The translations under genes and the position numbers were made by a program. DNA of 64,000 nucleotides from WLND01 sp040398845 (GTDB lineage Bacteria; Actinomycetota; Actinomycetes; S36-B12), in assembly GCA_040398845.1 (NCBI GenBank), contig JBBATH010000010.1:62001-126000 (forward strand). Reading direction: 5' to 3'. Positions 25,044 through 32,987 of this stretch are shown here, in pieces (within the stretch, counting starts at the first letter, position 1; the number at the start of each line of letters is the position of its first letter). The notes under the pieces were generated by a model. That model worked only from the letters and a program-made list of their open reading frames with translations, ran no database searches and was not told the origin of the DNA.

Positions 25044-25883
25044 ATGACCACGGGGCGCCTCTATCCGATCTCGCCGAGCAAGCTTGGCACCTGGCTTGAT
25101 TGCCCGCGCAAGTTCTTCCTCCAGTACGTCGAACGCCAGCGCGTGAGCGGATCATGGGCCCACCTCTCAATGGGCAACGCAATTCACAATGCGCTTCGCG
25201 ACTGGTTCGATGAGCCGGCCGCGCCGCGTACGCGTGAGCGTGCCGAGTTGCTCGTGCGGGCCCACTGGACGCAGGCCGGTTTTCGCGACGCTGAGCAGAG
25301 CGGCCAGTGGCAGTCGGCCGCGGCGGCGATGGTGTGGGCGTACCTCTCGGGCCTGGATCCTGCGTTCGCACCGCACAGTGTCGAGCGCAGTCTTGGGGCA
25401 ATCGCTCCGGGTATCGCACTCAACGGTCGCATCGACCGGCTTGATGGTGGAGGCGGTGACCCGGAGTCGCTCGTCGTCGTCGACTACAAGACCGGCAAGC
25501 GGATCCTCACGAGCGATGATGCGCGCGGCTCCTTCGCACTGGCGATCTACGCTGTTTGCGTCGAGCGATCGCTGCGCAGGCCGTGCACCCGCGTTGAACT
25601 CCATCACATCCCGAGCGGGGTGGTGGCCGCCCACGTGTATGAGCCTTCGACCCTTCAGCGCCAGATCGACCGGGTTGTTCAGATCGCTGGCGAGATGGCC
25701 CAGACCGAGGAGGATCAGCGAGCCGGCGCGGATCTGAGCGAGGTCTTCCCGCCGCGACCTAGCCCGCTCTGCGGCTGGTGCGACGTCCGAGACTGGTGCC
25801 CGGAAGGCGCGGCATCCGCTCCGAAGAAGGATCCGTGGTCCGGCCTGCCGGTCGCTGAAGACGAAGCACCCCTGCCCGCCTGA
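25044..25883 (+). CDS. RecB-like PD-(D/E)XK nuclease
   Basis: 279 residues. Opens SPSKLGTWLDCPRKFFLQYV with the first of four Fe-S-type cysteines, has the active-site core GRIDRLDGGGGDPESLVVVDYKTGK (catalytic Asp before a strand, then VVDYKTGK), and ends with a LCGWCDVRDWCPEG cluster, so an N-plus-C-terminal [4Fe-4S] cluster of the AddB/Cas4/RecB-nuclease type is likely. A free-standing member widespread in actinomycetes (PD-(D/E)XK nuclease family with DNA-repair association). TACGGT lies 12 nt before the ATG; no ribosome binding site. Confidence 0.85.
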   Translation: MTTGRLYPISPSKLGTWLDCPRKFFLQYVERQRVSGSWAHLSMGNAIHNALRDWFDEPAAPRTRERAELLVRAHWTQAGFRDAEQSGQWQSAAAAMVWAYLSGLDPAFAPHSVERSLGAIAPGIALNGRIDRLDGGGGDPESLVVVDYKTGKRILTSDDARGSFALAIYAVCVERSLRRPCTRVELHHIPSGVVAAHVYEPSTLQRQIDRVVQIAGEMAQTEEDQRAGADLSEVFPPRPSPLCGWCDVRDWCPEGAASAPKKDPWSGLPVAEDEAPLPA

Positions 25884-25935
25884 CCCGATGACGATAAACA
25901 TACATATGTGTACGCAACGTTATCTTCGGTGCAGT

Positions 25936-26205
25936 ATGGCCATGGAGACACTGTCGAGTGAAGTGACGACCCGTGAGTTGCGGGGGAACCTGGCAGATGT
26001 GCTGGGGCGGACGATGTACGCGGGTGAGCGGATCGGTGTGACCCGCAATGGAAGGTTGGCGGCCGTACTTGTGAGCGTGAGCGACCTCGAGGCACTTGAA
26101 GCGTTCAAGGACGCACAGGACGTCGCCGCCTTTCGGGCTGCGAAGGCACAGGACGATGGCACGCGCGTTTCCCTCGAAGAACTTCGGCGCGAATTGCGTT
26201 CATGA
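25936..26205 (+). CDS. Phd/YefM-family antitoxin
   Basis: About 89 residues from ATG 25936. The N-terminal DNA-binding part has the family pattern EVTTRELRGNLADVLGRTMYAGERIGVTRNGRLAAVLVSVSDLEALE, followed by an extended C-terminal region that would neutralise a toxin. It overlaps the next gene by 4 nt (ATGA). A nearly palindromic ACATACATATGTGT at 25899-25912 lies upstream and may be the operator. In-frame ATGs further upstream (25888) precede this palindrome and are unlikely starts. Confidence 0.85.
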   Translation: MAMETLSSEVTTRELRGNLADVLGRTMYAGERIGVTRNGRLAAVLVSVSDLEALEAFKDAQDVAAFRAAKAQDDGTRVSLEELRRELRS

Positions 26206-26462
26206 CCTATCTCGTCCAGTTCACCGCGGGGGCTGCTCGTCAAATGAAAACACTCCCGCGGCCGGTGCAAAGCCGGATGCTCGATGCCATCGCCGATTTA
26301 GGTGGGCAACCGCGCCCCCGCGGATCAAGGAACCTTGCGGGGGAGGAGGTGGCCTGGCGGATCCGCGTGAGTGATGACCGTGTCATCTCCGAACTACTCG
26401 ACACGAGTCTCACGGTGACAGTTGTGCGTGCCGGACATCGCCGCGAGGTCGATGACCGTTGA
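26202..26462 (+). CDS. RelE/ParE-family toxin, possibly altered
   Basis: 86 residues with the RelE pattern: YLVQFTAGAARQMKTLPRPV, LAGEEVAWRIRVSDDRVISELLDTSLTVTVVRAGHRREVDD. The usual core reads YRIRxGDYRVxYxI and ends with HRxxVY; here these positions are WRIRVSDDRVISEL and HRREVDD, so the Tyr residues that help RNA cleavage in many RelE toxins are missing. It may be weak, inactive or a ParE-type protein. ATGA coupling to the antitoxin is intact. The last 69 nt overlap the converging ATPase gene. Confidence 0.8.
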   Translation: MTYLVQFTAGAARQMKTLPRPVQSRMLDAIADLGGQPRPRGSRNLAGEEVAWRIRVSDDRVISELLDTSLTVTVVRAGHRREVDDR

Positions 26463-26837
26463 GTCGATGAGTTCGGCCCACACGCTGACCATCCGGTCAG
26501 TATTGGACCAGCCCCATTCAGTACTGAGGGTCTCGACGATTGCCAGTCCCCGCCCATCGGGTTCATCGGCGCCAGGGGCGACGATTCGAGGCACGCTCAA
26601 TGTGGTCCCAACTGCATTCGAAACGGTCAGGCGAAGCCGGCCAGTGCCAAGGTGGAGGTTGATTTCGATCGGCGGCAGGCCATGCTGCACGGCGTTCGTG
26701 ACAAGTTCAGATGCGACAAGCACGGCGTCATCCGGGTCACGCCATGAGGTGAGCACGCTCGCGACGATGCGACGTGCGACGCCGGGGGCCGTGGTGTCGG
26801 GGGGCAGAGTCCAGTTGCCCGCGGGTTCCATGGTCAA
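26394..26837 (-). CDS. RsbW-like ATP-binding (anti-sigma factor) protein
   Basis: 147 residues with a GHKL/HATPase_c fold: ARRIVASVLTSWRDPDDAVLVASELVTNAVQHG (N-box with ELVTNAVQHG), RLRLTVSNAV and DEPDGRGLAIVETLSTEWGW (G-box). This short single-domain form is common in actinomycetes as regulators that bind anti-anti-sigma factors. No sigma factor or STAS protein is adjacent. It overlaps the RelE-like gene tail to tail. Confidence 0.8.
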   Translation of the reverse strand: MTMEPAGNWTLPPDTTAPGVARRIVASVLTSWRDPDDAVLVASELVTNAVQHGLPPIEINLHLGTGRLRLTVSNAVGTTLSVPRIVAPGADEPDGRGLAIVETLSTEWGWSNTDRMVSVWAELIDSTVIDLAAMSGTHNCHRETRVE

Positions 26838-26925
26838 GGTCTACCCCACCGCGCCGAATTTCAACCATCGAGCATTCCGGATTTCGTCAGAAGTTCTCGG
26901 TCGCGCCTCCCGTGATCACCTAAAG

Positions 26926-28032
26926 CTAACTGCTGCGGTCATGAAGGCGTCGTGGATCGATGTGAGGCCACGCATGTCGGGAGTAGTCAGGCGCCGGGAA
27001 TTCACTGTGAATGTCGATGGCCCGGCCCTCGGACGCCGAATCCAAGGCCGCGAGCATGACCTCGAGCACGTGGAATGCCTGCTCGGGTCTGGTGACGCTC
27101 GGGAGGCCCTGCTCGATGCACGACACGAGGTGGTTGACTCCATCTGACCACGGCCAGTTTGGGTCGGTCTCGTCGTACAGCTCCCAGCACCCTCCGTCGT
27201 TGCGCCACTCTTCGAAGCCGCGAGGGGCCCAGTCGTCGCCGAGCATGTTCATCGTTCCGCTGAGCCCATAGAGTTCGATGGCAGGGGCGCGTCCGTACTT
27301 TTGAATCGTGAATCCCGTTGTGACGCAGGCATAGACCTCGTTTCCGAAGTCAAGAAGAACCTGGGCATTGTCATCGGCCTGGGACTTCATGAGGCTTCCG
27401 TTGACGAGGCGCTCCTTGACCGCGGTCCCGACGAGGGCTGTCACCCGACGGACCGAGCCGAGGAATCCGCACAGGCTCGTGACGTTGTAGACCCCGAGGT
27501 CGAAGAGCGCGCCGCCACCGGGTCGATAGAACCACTCCCCCCAGGTGGGCCCTGACCAGCCGTAGAGGGCCCGGGCAAGCTTGACGTCGCCGATTGCGCC
27601 CGATGCCAGACGCGCATGCATTTCGCGATACGTGGGGGAGAGCAGGACGTGAGGGGCGCAGACGAGCCGTAGGTCACTGTCTCGACCAAGATCGACGAGC
27701 GCCTGGGCCTCATGCATCGTCGTGGCCATGGGCTTTTCCACGAGGACATGCTTTCCGCCTTCGAATGCCTGGCGGGTGAGGGTGCCGTGCTCGTTCATGC
27801 TCGTGAGCACGAGGACAGCATCGACGTCATCCCGGTCAATGACGTCGCTTGGAGTGCTGCACTGGCTCGACTCGGGGAATTGGGCAGCGGCGGCGGCCAT
27901 GCGGTCGCCGTTCGGGTCGTGAATAGCCGTGATCTCAACTCGACCCTGCTCCCGCAGCGACACGAGGTTCCGCCCGTACTTCTCGAAAACGCTGCCCAGT
28001 CCTAGGACACCGATCTTCACGCGTTCAGACAT
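26926..28032 (-). CDS. Gfo/Idh/MocA-family oxidoreductase (distal copy)
   Basis: 368 residues. N-terminal Rossmann fold KIGVLGLGSVFEKYGRNLVSL, the VEKPMATTMHEAQALV motif (EKP catalytic-lysine segment, about 94-109) and a C-terminal alpha/beta substrate domain (WGEWFYRPGGGALFDLGVYNV). These NAD(P)-dependent dehydrogenases oxidise sugars, inositols or amino sugars, often at C3. It is the last gene of a seven-gene leftward carbohydrate operon that begins at 34141. Substrate is unknown; a second family member heads the operon. Confidence 0.85.
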   Translation of the reverse strand: MSERVKIGVLGLGSVFEKYGRNLVSLREQGRVEITAIHDPNGDRMAAAAAQFPESSQCSTPSDVIDRDDVDAVLVLTSMNEHGTLTRQAFEGGKHVLVEKPMATTMHEAQALVDLGRDSDLRLVCAPHVLLSPTYREMHARLASGAIGDVKLARALYGWSGPTWGEWFYRPGGGALFDLGVYNVTSLCGFLGSVRRVTALVGTAVKERLVNGSLMKSQADDNAQVLLDFGNEVYACVTTGFTIQKYGRAPAIELYGLSGTMNMLGDDWAPRGFEEWRNDGGCWELYDETDPNWPWSDGVNHLVSCIEQGLPSVTRPEQAFHVLEVMLAALDSASEGRAIDIHSEFPAPDYSRHAWPHIDPRRLHDRSS

Positions 28033-28049
28033 GTTCGGACTCCTTCCTT

Positions 28050-28871
28050 CTATTCCTTCACGGCACCCGCGAGAAGCCCGCGGGTGAAACTCTTTTGCAG
28101 TGCGACGAACACGATGATCACCGGAGTGATCGTGATGATGGCGGCTGCGGCCAGGTACGCGTAGTCAGTCGATCGTTGTCCGACGAAGAACACCAGGCTC
28201 ATGGGAGCGGTCTGCAGGTCAGATCCGGAAAGCATGATGAGTGGCAACAAGAAGTCGTTCCAATTCCAGACGAAGAAGAGCACGCTCAGGGTGAGCATCT
28301 GCGGTCGAGCGAGTGGCACGAGGATTCGAGTGAGTGTCTGCCACGAGTTGGCTCCGTCGAGCCAGGCGGCCTCCACGAGCGAGCGTGCTGACTGAATGAA
28401 GTAGGCACGCATCCAGAACACTCCGAACGCGACTGAGAAGCCGATCTCCGGCAGGATCACGCCCAGGTAGCTATTGGCAAGGTTCACTGATCGGAGATCG
28501 AAGTAGAGGGGGATGATCATGGCCTCAATCGGGATGAGAATGCCGAGCACGAAGAGGTAGAAGATCCACGAGCGCCCCTTGAAGGACATCAACGCGAATC
28601 CATAGCCAGCCGGAACACTCAGGCACACGGAGACCAGCACGACCGTGATGGTGATGACAGCACTTGTCATCATCGAGGACGAGAATCCGCCCTTCGACCA
28701 CACCTCCGCGAAGTTGCCCCAGTTGTTTGCATTCGCAAGGTCGATCTGGGCGCCGACGCGCCCTGATTCGCCGAGCGAGAGAATGAGGACGCCGACGACG
28801 GGCGCGAGCGCGACGATGGTGGCGATCACCAAAAGCCCGTAGCCCCAGTAGCGATCTGATCTGCCTGTCAC
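28050..28871 (-). CDS. ABC sugar transporter permease (MalG/LacG-like)
   Basis: 273 residues with six transmembrane helices. The EAA loop that docks the ATPase appears as ARSLVEAAWLDGANSWQTLTRILVPLARPQ (about 160-189). The family is carbohydrate uptake type 1 (CUT1). Overlaps the other permease by 4 nt (ATGA). No ATPase gene is in the operon, so a shared MsiK-like ATPase elsewhere is presumed. Confidence 0.88.
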   Translation of the reverse strand: MTGRSDRYWGYGLLVIATIVALAPVVGVLILSLGESGRVGAQIDLANANNWGNFAEVWSKGGFSSSMMTSAVITITVVLVSVCLSVPAGYGFALMSFKGRSWIFYLFVLGILIPIEAMIIPLYFDLRSVNLANSYLGVILPEIGFSVAFGVFWMRAYFIQSARSLVEAAWLDGANSWQTLTRILVPLARPQMLTLSVLFFVWNWNDFLLPLIMLSGSDLQTAPMSLVFFVGQRSTDYAYLAAAAIITITPVIIVFVALQKSFTRGLLAGAVKE

Positions 28872-29803
28872 GATGCGCCCCTGCTGCCCCTGGCGACGAG
28901 AAGGTTCACCACGATCGTCAAGATGACGAGGACGGCTCCCATTGCAGCCGCAGCCCCGACGGCGCCGACCTTGAACGCCTGCTGGTAGACGAGATAGCTC
29001 GGAACGACTGTCGCGTATCCCGGGCCGCCTGACGTCATCACGTAGATGATGTCGAAGTTGCGCAGCGCAGACGTCACGGTGAGCACGAGCACCACGGTGA
29101 TCTCGTATCGCAGGCCGGGCAGGGTCACCGCGCGGAATTCCATCCAGCGGCCGGCGCCGTCAACGCGGGCGGCCTCATAGCGCTCCTGAGGAATCTTCTG
29201 GACTCCGGCGAGGAGCAGGGCGAGCACGAGCCCGAACATCACCCAGGTGCCCACCATCCCGACGCTGGGCAGCGCGAAGGTGAAGTCGCCGAGCCACGGA
29301 CGAGAAATCGCTTCAAGTCCGACTGCATCGAGGGCGGAGTTGAGCGGTCCCTTGGGGGCGAGAATCCACCGCCAGATAACGGCGATCACGGTCGGGGCAA
29401 TGACGTAAGGAATAAAGAGCGCGGTTCGAAAGAATGCAGTGCCCCGCACCCGTGTTCGCTGGATCGCGCTGACGAGGACCAGCCCGATGGCCAGGGGAAG
29501 GACCGTGTAGAAGAAGACGAGTTCCAGGGAATGGACGAACGCGCTGCGGAAGATCGGGTTCGTCCAGATGGCCCCGTAGTTCTTCAGCCCGACGAACTCC
29601 ATCGGCGACACGCCATCCCAATCGAAGAGCGACAGGTAAATGGAGTGCAGGAAGGGCGCGAACACGAACAGGCCATAGATGATGACCGCGGGAAGGATGT
29701 ACAGGTAGCCGATGCGACTCGGCTCACCTGGTGCACGGCCACCGGAGGGCGCGTCGTTGACGCGCCCTCCGGCTGCCTTGATCCGGGCGGTAAGTGAGGT
29801 CAC
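28868..29803 (-). CDS. ABC sugar transporter permease (MalF/LacF-like)
   Basis: 311 residues: a variable basic N-terminus, helix from about 32 (YLYILPAVIIYGLFVFAPFLHSIY), then five more helices. The EAA loop reads QERYEAARVDGAGRWMEFRAVTLPGL (about 205-230), and LNFDIIYVMTSGGP-like RNFDIIYVMTSGGPG (about 250-264) is characteristic of CUT1 permeases. The stop abuts the binding-protein gene (29804), with no gap, so these three genes are one importer. Confidence 0.88.
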   Translation of the reverse strand: MTSLTARIKAAGGRVNDAPSGGRAPGEPSRIGYLYILPAVIIYGLFVFAPFLHSIYLSLFDWDGVSPMEFVGLKNYGAIWTNPIFRSAFVHSLELVFFYTVLPLAIGLVLVSAIQRTRVRGTAFFRTALFIPYVIAPTVIAVIWRWILAPKGPLNSALDAVGLEAISRPWLGDFTFALPSVGMVGTWVMFGLVLALLLAGVQKIPQERYEAARVDGAGRWMEFRAVTLPGLRYEITVVLVLTVTSALRNFDIIYVMTSGGPGYATVVPSYLVYQQAFKVGAVGAAAAMGAVLVILTIVVNLLVARGSRGAS

Positions 29804-31237
29804 CTACGAAGATGCCTTCCGCTCAGCCGTGAATGCCCCGTAGTCGGCTTGGAGAGCGTCGACAAATTCCTGTGGAGTTATCTCTCCGGCCATCAACGCC
29901 GTAGATGACTTGGCGATGGTGTCGTACCAGGTAGGAGTCGCCCAGTCCGGGAAGGGCTCGGTGGTTCCGTTGGTAACCAGATTCGCCCACTGCAGGATCG
30001 CATCGGCCGAAACTCCCACGAGGCCGTTCGCCTCCACCTCCTGGGCTTCGTTCCCGGAAACGCTTGCCGGCACCTGGCCATTCTTGATCCAGATGGTGCT
30101 GGCCTCCGGTCCGGTGATGAAGTCGATGTACTTCTTCGCCAGATCAGGATTCTTTGCCTTCGAGGGAACTGCCCATGGAAGATCGCCGGTGGCGATGGCT
30201 GCCAGTTCGGTCGCACTGCCGAGGGGGAAGGGGACGAGCCGGAAATTTTCCGGGGTGTCCGACTGGAACACATTCCAGGAACCGTTCAAGCTGAATAGGC
30301 CGTCACCCTCAGCGAACATCCCGAGCACGTCAGTGCTCGTCAACGCCGCCCAGCCTTCGGTGAAGTACCCGGCCTCAGCCCAGTCCTGCATGGTGTTCGC
30401 GACGTCGAGCATTTCCGGCGGCAGTTGCTTGCTCGTGCCATTGATCACGTCGGTGAGCACCTGTGGCGAGGTGTCTGCCATAAGGAGGTCGGCCATGAGC
30501 CAGATCTGCTCGCCGCCATCGCTTGCCCCGAACATGAACGGGGTGACGCCGCCGGCCTTGGCCGTCTCCATCTGCGCGACAAGTTCATCGACGGTCGTGG
30601 GTGGCCCGCTGATGCCGAGTTCAGCAGCCTTTGCGACGTTCATGAAGAGCCCGACCCAGGCGCCTCGATCTGCAACGGCATACAGGTCGCCGGAGCCCAT
30701 CGTCTTGCCATCAGGGGAGAATCGACCGTTCACGGCGAGCAGAGACTCACCCTGACGGCCAGCCCAGTCCTGCGCCGTTGCAGCATCATCGAGCGGCGTC
30801 AGGAGCCCGGCTCCCACGAGCTGCCCAAGTGACCCATACCCCTGGTTCACCTGTGTCACATCCGGAACATCATCGCCGGAGAGCTGCAGCTTGAGGGTGT
30901 CAACGAGGTCGGTGAAGCCCTTCACCTCGAACTTGATCGAGACACCGGGATTCGCTGCCTCGAATGCGGCGTTGATTTCCTCGTACGCCTTCAAGACCGC
31001 GTCGGATCCCCCGTTGCCGCTTTGCACCCACAGGGTGGTCGGCTCAGCTGCCGCGGATGCCGGCGCAGAAGCGGCTGCCTCGGTGGCCGGTGCGCTGGCG
31101 CTGGACGAGCTACTGGTACTCGACCCGCACGCGGCGAGGGCGAGCGCGACGATACCGATCGCTGGAGCAGCGAACCAATGTGTTCGCCGATGACGGCCGG
31201 GGCCGTTGCGCCAACTGTTTTCAGGATGATCACTCAT
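29804..31237 (-). CDS. Extracellular solute-binding lipoprotein (CUT1 sugar importer)
   Basis: 477 residues. The signal has a long basic n-region, a hydrophobic core (HWFAAPAIGIVALALAACGS) and a lipobox LAAC; the lipidated Cys is followed by a Ser/Ala-rich linker of about 35 residues. Mature protein shows family-1 binding-protein features (FEAANPGVSIKFEVKGF, DDVPDVTQVNQGYG, and GDGLFSLNGSWNV). ATG 31237 is chosen over upstream in-frame codons because GAGGTCCCACC precedes it and the signal peptide begins directly after. Ligand unknown; the enzymes upstream suggest a sugar, amino sugar or cyclitol. Confidence 0.87.
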   Translation of the reverse strand: MSDHPENSWRNGPGRHRRTHWFAAPAIGIVALALAACGSSTSSSSSASAPATEAAASAPASAAAEPTTLWVQSGNGGSDAVLKAYEEINAAFEAANPGVSIKFEVKGFTDLVDTLKLQLSGDDVPDVTQVNQGYGSLGQLVGAGLLTPLDDAATAQDWAGRQGESLLAVNGRFSPDGKTMGSGDLYAVADRGAWVGLFMNVAKAAELGISGPPTTVDELVAQMETAKAGGVTPFMFGASDGGEQIWLMADLLMADTSPQVLTDVINGTSKQLPPEMLDVANTMQDWAEAGYFTEGWAALTSTDVLGMFAEGDGLFSLNGSWNVFQSDTPENFRLVPFPLGSATELAAIATGDLPWAVPSKAKNPDLAKKYIDFITGPEASTIWIKNGQVPASVSGNEAQEVEANGLVGVSADAILQWANLVTNGTTEPFPDWATPTWYDTIAKSSTALMAGEITPQEFVDALQADYGAFTAERKASS

Positions 31238-31287
31238 GGTGGGACCTCGATTCTCTTGGTTGAACCCCTTGGGGCGGGTGGATGGCT

Positions 31288-32073
31288 TTACGAATGAACT
31301 CCCAACACGTCCGTGTATAGAGCCGGCTCGCGGCAACATACGAGAACAGATGCTGGCCATTGGGGGTCGTACGCCGTGGACTGGCTGATCCGGCGGACCG
31401 CGGTTTGCTTTGATGCACCCGGAGCGACAAGCACTGCCCGGTGGGTGTGAGTGAGGATCGTGCCGACCCCAACGGTGACGCCGAACGTCGGCACCTCGTC
31501 GAGGGAGCGAAAGTCGGGAAAGGTGCCTAGGTTGTCCAGTCGAGTGGAAAGGGGAATCTCGACCACGCGTGTTCTCGACGCGAGTTCCGAGCCCGGGGGG
31601 TTGAATGCGATATGACCGTCGGTATCGCCCGAGGCAAGGATGAAGAGGTCGACGCCCCCTCGCGATTCGAGGAGCCGCTCGTATCCATCGACGTTGGACG
31701 GGTCGGGGAAGTGGACTCGATCAGGGGTGAGCCCCCGATCTGCACCGGCAGCCTTGTTCCAAGGGCGGACGATATCCTCGTTGGCGATTGCTTCGACGCT
31801 GAAGTGAGCGTCGGTCGGGACTCTGCGAAATCCTTCGTCTTCGGTTACGACGTAGTCGTCCATCATGAAGATCTCCAGCGACGATAGATCAAGTGATCGC
31901 TCGCGGATGATCTCAGCAAACTGGGCGTATGTTGAGCGAGGACTGCGCCCGCCTGGGCACCCAAGGGTGAACGTACGGCCCTCGTGGGCTGCGGCTGCGA
32001 TGCCATCTGCGATCTCGGTGGCGAGCGCCCGGCCGAGTTGCGCTGCGTCTGGAAAGACGGTCGGGGTGATCAC
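31288..32073 (-). CDS. Glucosamine-6-phosphate deaminase/isomerase-like protein
   Basis: 261 residues of the NagB/SOL (glucosamine-6-P isomerase / 6-phosphogluconolactonase) family. Recognisable: TLGCPGGRSPRSTYAQF (phosphate loop), IFMMDDYVV (family FxMDEY, catalytic Asp), RVHFPDPSNVDGYERLL, LASGDTDGHIAFNPPGSEL and TFGVTVGVGTIL. Several positions deviate: the usual GxGxDGHIAFNEP reads ASGDTDGHIAFNPP. It may act on a related substrate. GTG start at 32073 overlaps the upstream isomerase stop (GTGA). Confidence 0.78.
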   Translation of the reverse strand: MITPTVFPDAAQLGRALATEIADGIAAAAHEGRTFTLGCPGGRSPRSTYAQFAEIIRERSLDLSSLEIFMMDDYVVTEDEGFRRVPTDAHFSVEAIANEDIVRPWNKAAGADRGLTPDRVHFPDPSNVDGYERLLESRGGVDLFILASGDTDGHIAFNPPGSELASRTRVVEIPLSTRLDNLGTFPDFRSLDEVPTFGVTVGVGTILTHTHRAVLVAPGASKQTAVRRISQSTAYDPQWPASVLVCCREPALYTDVLGVHS

Positions 32074-32987
32074 GACCGCTGGCTCTCGCTCGCACGCTGC
32101 CAGTGCTCTCGAAGCCAGACGCCATTGGCAGCCTGTTCGCGTGCAACGTCCGGGTACTCGTGCTTGAGCGTTGGTCCACGATCCTGCTCGACGACAAGCC
32201 ACCCTTGGTAGTCCAGAGCGGCAAGCGCCTCCAGTACGCCGGGGATGTCGACGTCCCCTTCGCCGAGAGGTACGCAAACATCTGCCCACCAGACGTCGAA
32301 ATCAGTTCGCTGCTGGGCGCGGGCGTCCAGCAGGATTTCAACGCTCACGTCCTTGATGTGCACATGGTTGATTCGTTGTCCCCAATCGCGGACGCACTTC
32401 ACAGGATCCGCGCCAGCGAGGGCCATGTGCCCGATGTCGAGCGTGAGATCTATGTCGGTGCGCTCGAGGAGGATTTCGACTTCCCAGGGGGATTCGACGT
32501 AGGTTGAGATGTGCGGATGGAAGGAGGCGGTGAGTCCGGCCTGCTCGACGCGCGACTGGGCATCTCGCACCCGTGCCGCGAGTCGGTCCCAGCTCTCGGC
32601 GTTGAGTGACAAGGACCTGTCGAGCCAATCGCGCGCGGGGTTGACGAGCAGTTCAGGTGATCCCTCATCGGCGAGGATCGCCAGCCCGCCGCCGCACTCG
32701 AGCAATTCCGAGCAGGTGGCCGCCATGCCCGCGAGATCGTGCGCCATCGCGGCGTCCGTGCCCGCGAGGTGCAAGGGGACGTAACTTCCCACTGCCGAGA
32801 GGTCGACCTCCCGGTACGCCTCGGCAGTCTGGACGGCGCTTCCGAAGAATCCGGGTGGCCCGAGTTCGCAACCGTCGTAGCCTGCGTCGGCGACGCTTCG
32901 GAGCAGATCGCGCGGAGCGGCTCCCTGTGTCGTCGCTCCAAAGACGCCGTAGCTCACCGGGGCATTGCCGAAGCGTGGACTGGTCAT
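32070..32987 (-). CDS. Sugar phosphate isomerase/epimerase (AP endonuclease 2 fold)
   Basis: 305 residues with a xylose-isomerase-like TIM barrel: FGATTQGAAPRDLLRSVADAGYDGCELG, SFHPHISTYVESPWEVEILL, LDIGHMALAGADPVKCVRDW, INHVHIKDVSVEILLDAR and the final DYQGWLVVEQD. Conserved His, Glu and Asp residues at the barrel mouth would bind a divalent metal. The IolE/IolH/KguE-like family includes keto-sugar epimerases and 3-keto-glycoside lyases. ATG 32987 overlaps the dehydrogenase stop by 4 nt. Confidence 0.83.
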   Translation of the reverse strand: MTSPRFGNAPVSYGVFGATTQGAAPRDLLRSVADAGYDGCELGPPGFFGSAVQTAEAYREVDLSAVGSYVPLHLAGTDAAMAHDLAGMAATCSELLECGGGLAILADEGSPELLVNPARDWLDRSLSLNAESWDRLAARVRDAQSRVEQAGLTASFHPHISTYVESPWEVEILLERTDIDLTLDIGHMALAGADPVKCVRDWGQRINHVHIKDVSVEILLDARAQQRTDFDVWWADVCVPLGEGDVDIPGVLEALAALDYQGWLVVEQDRGPTLKHEYPDVAREQAANGVWLREHWQRASESQRS

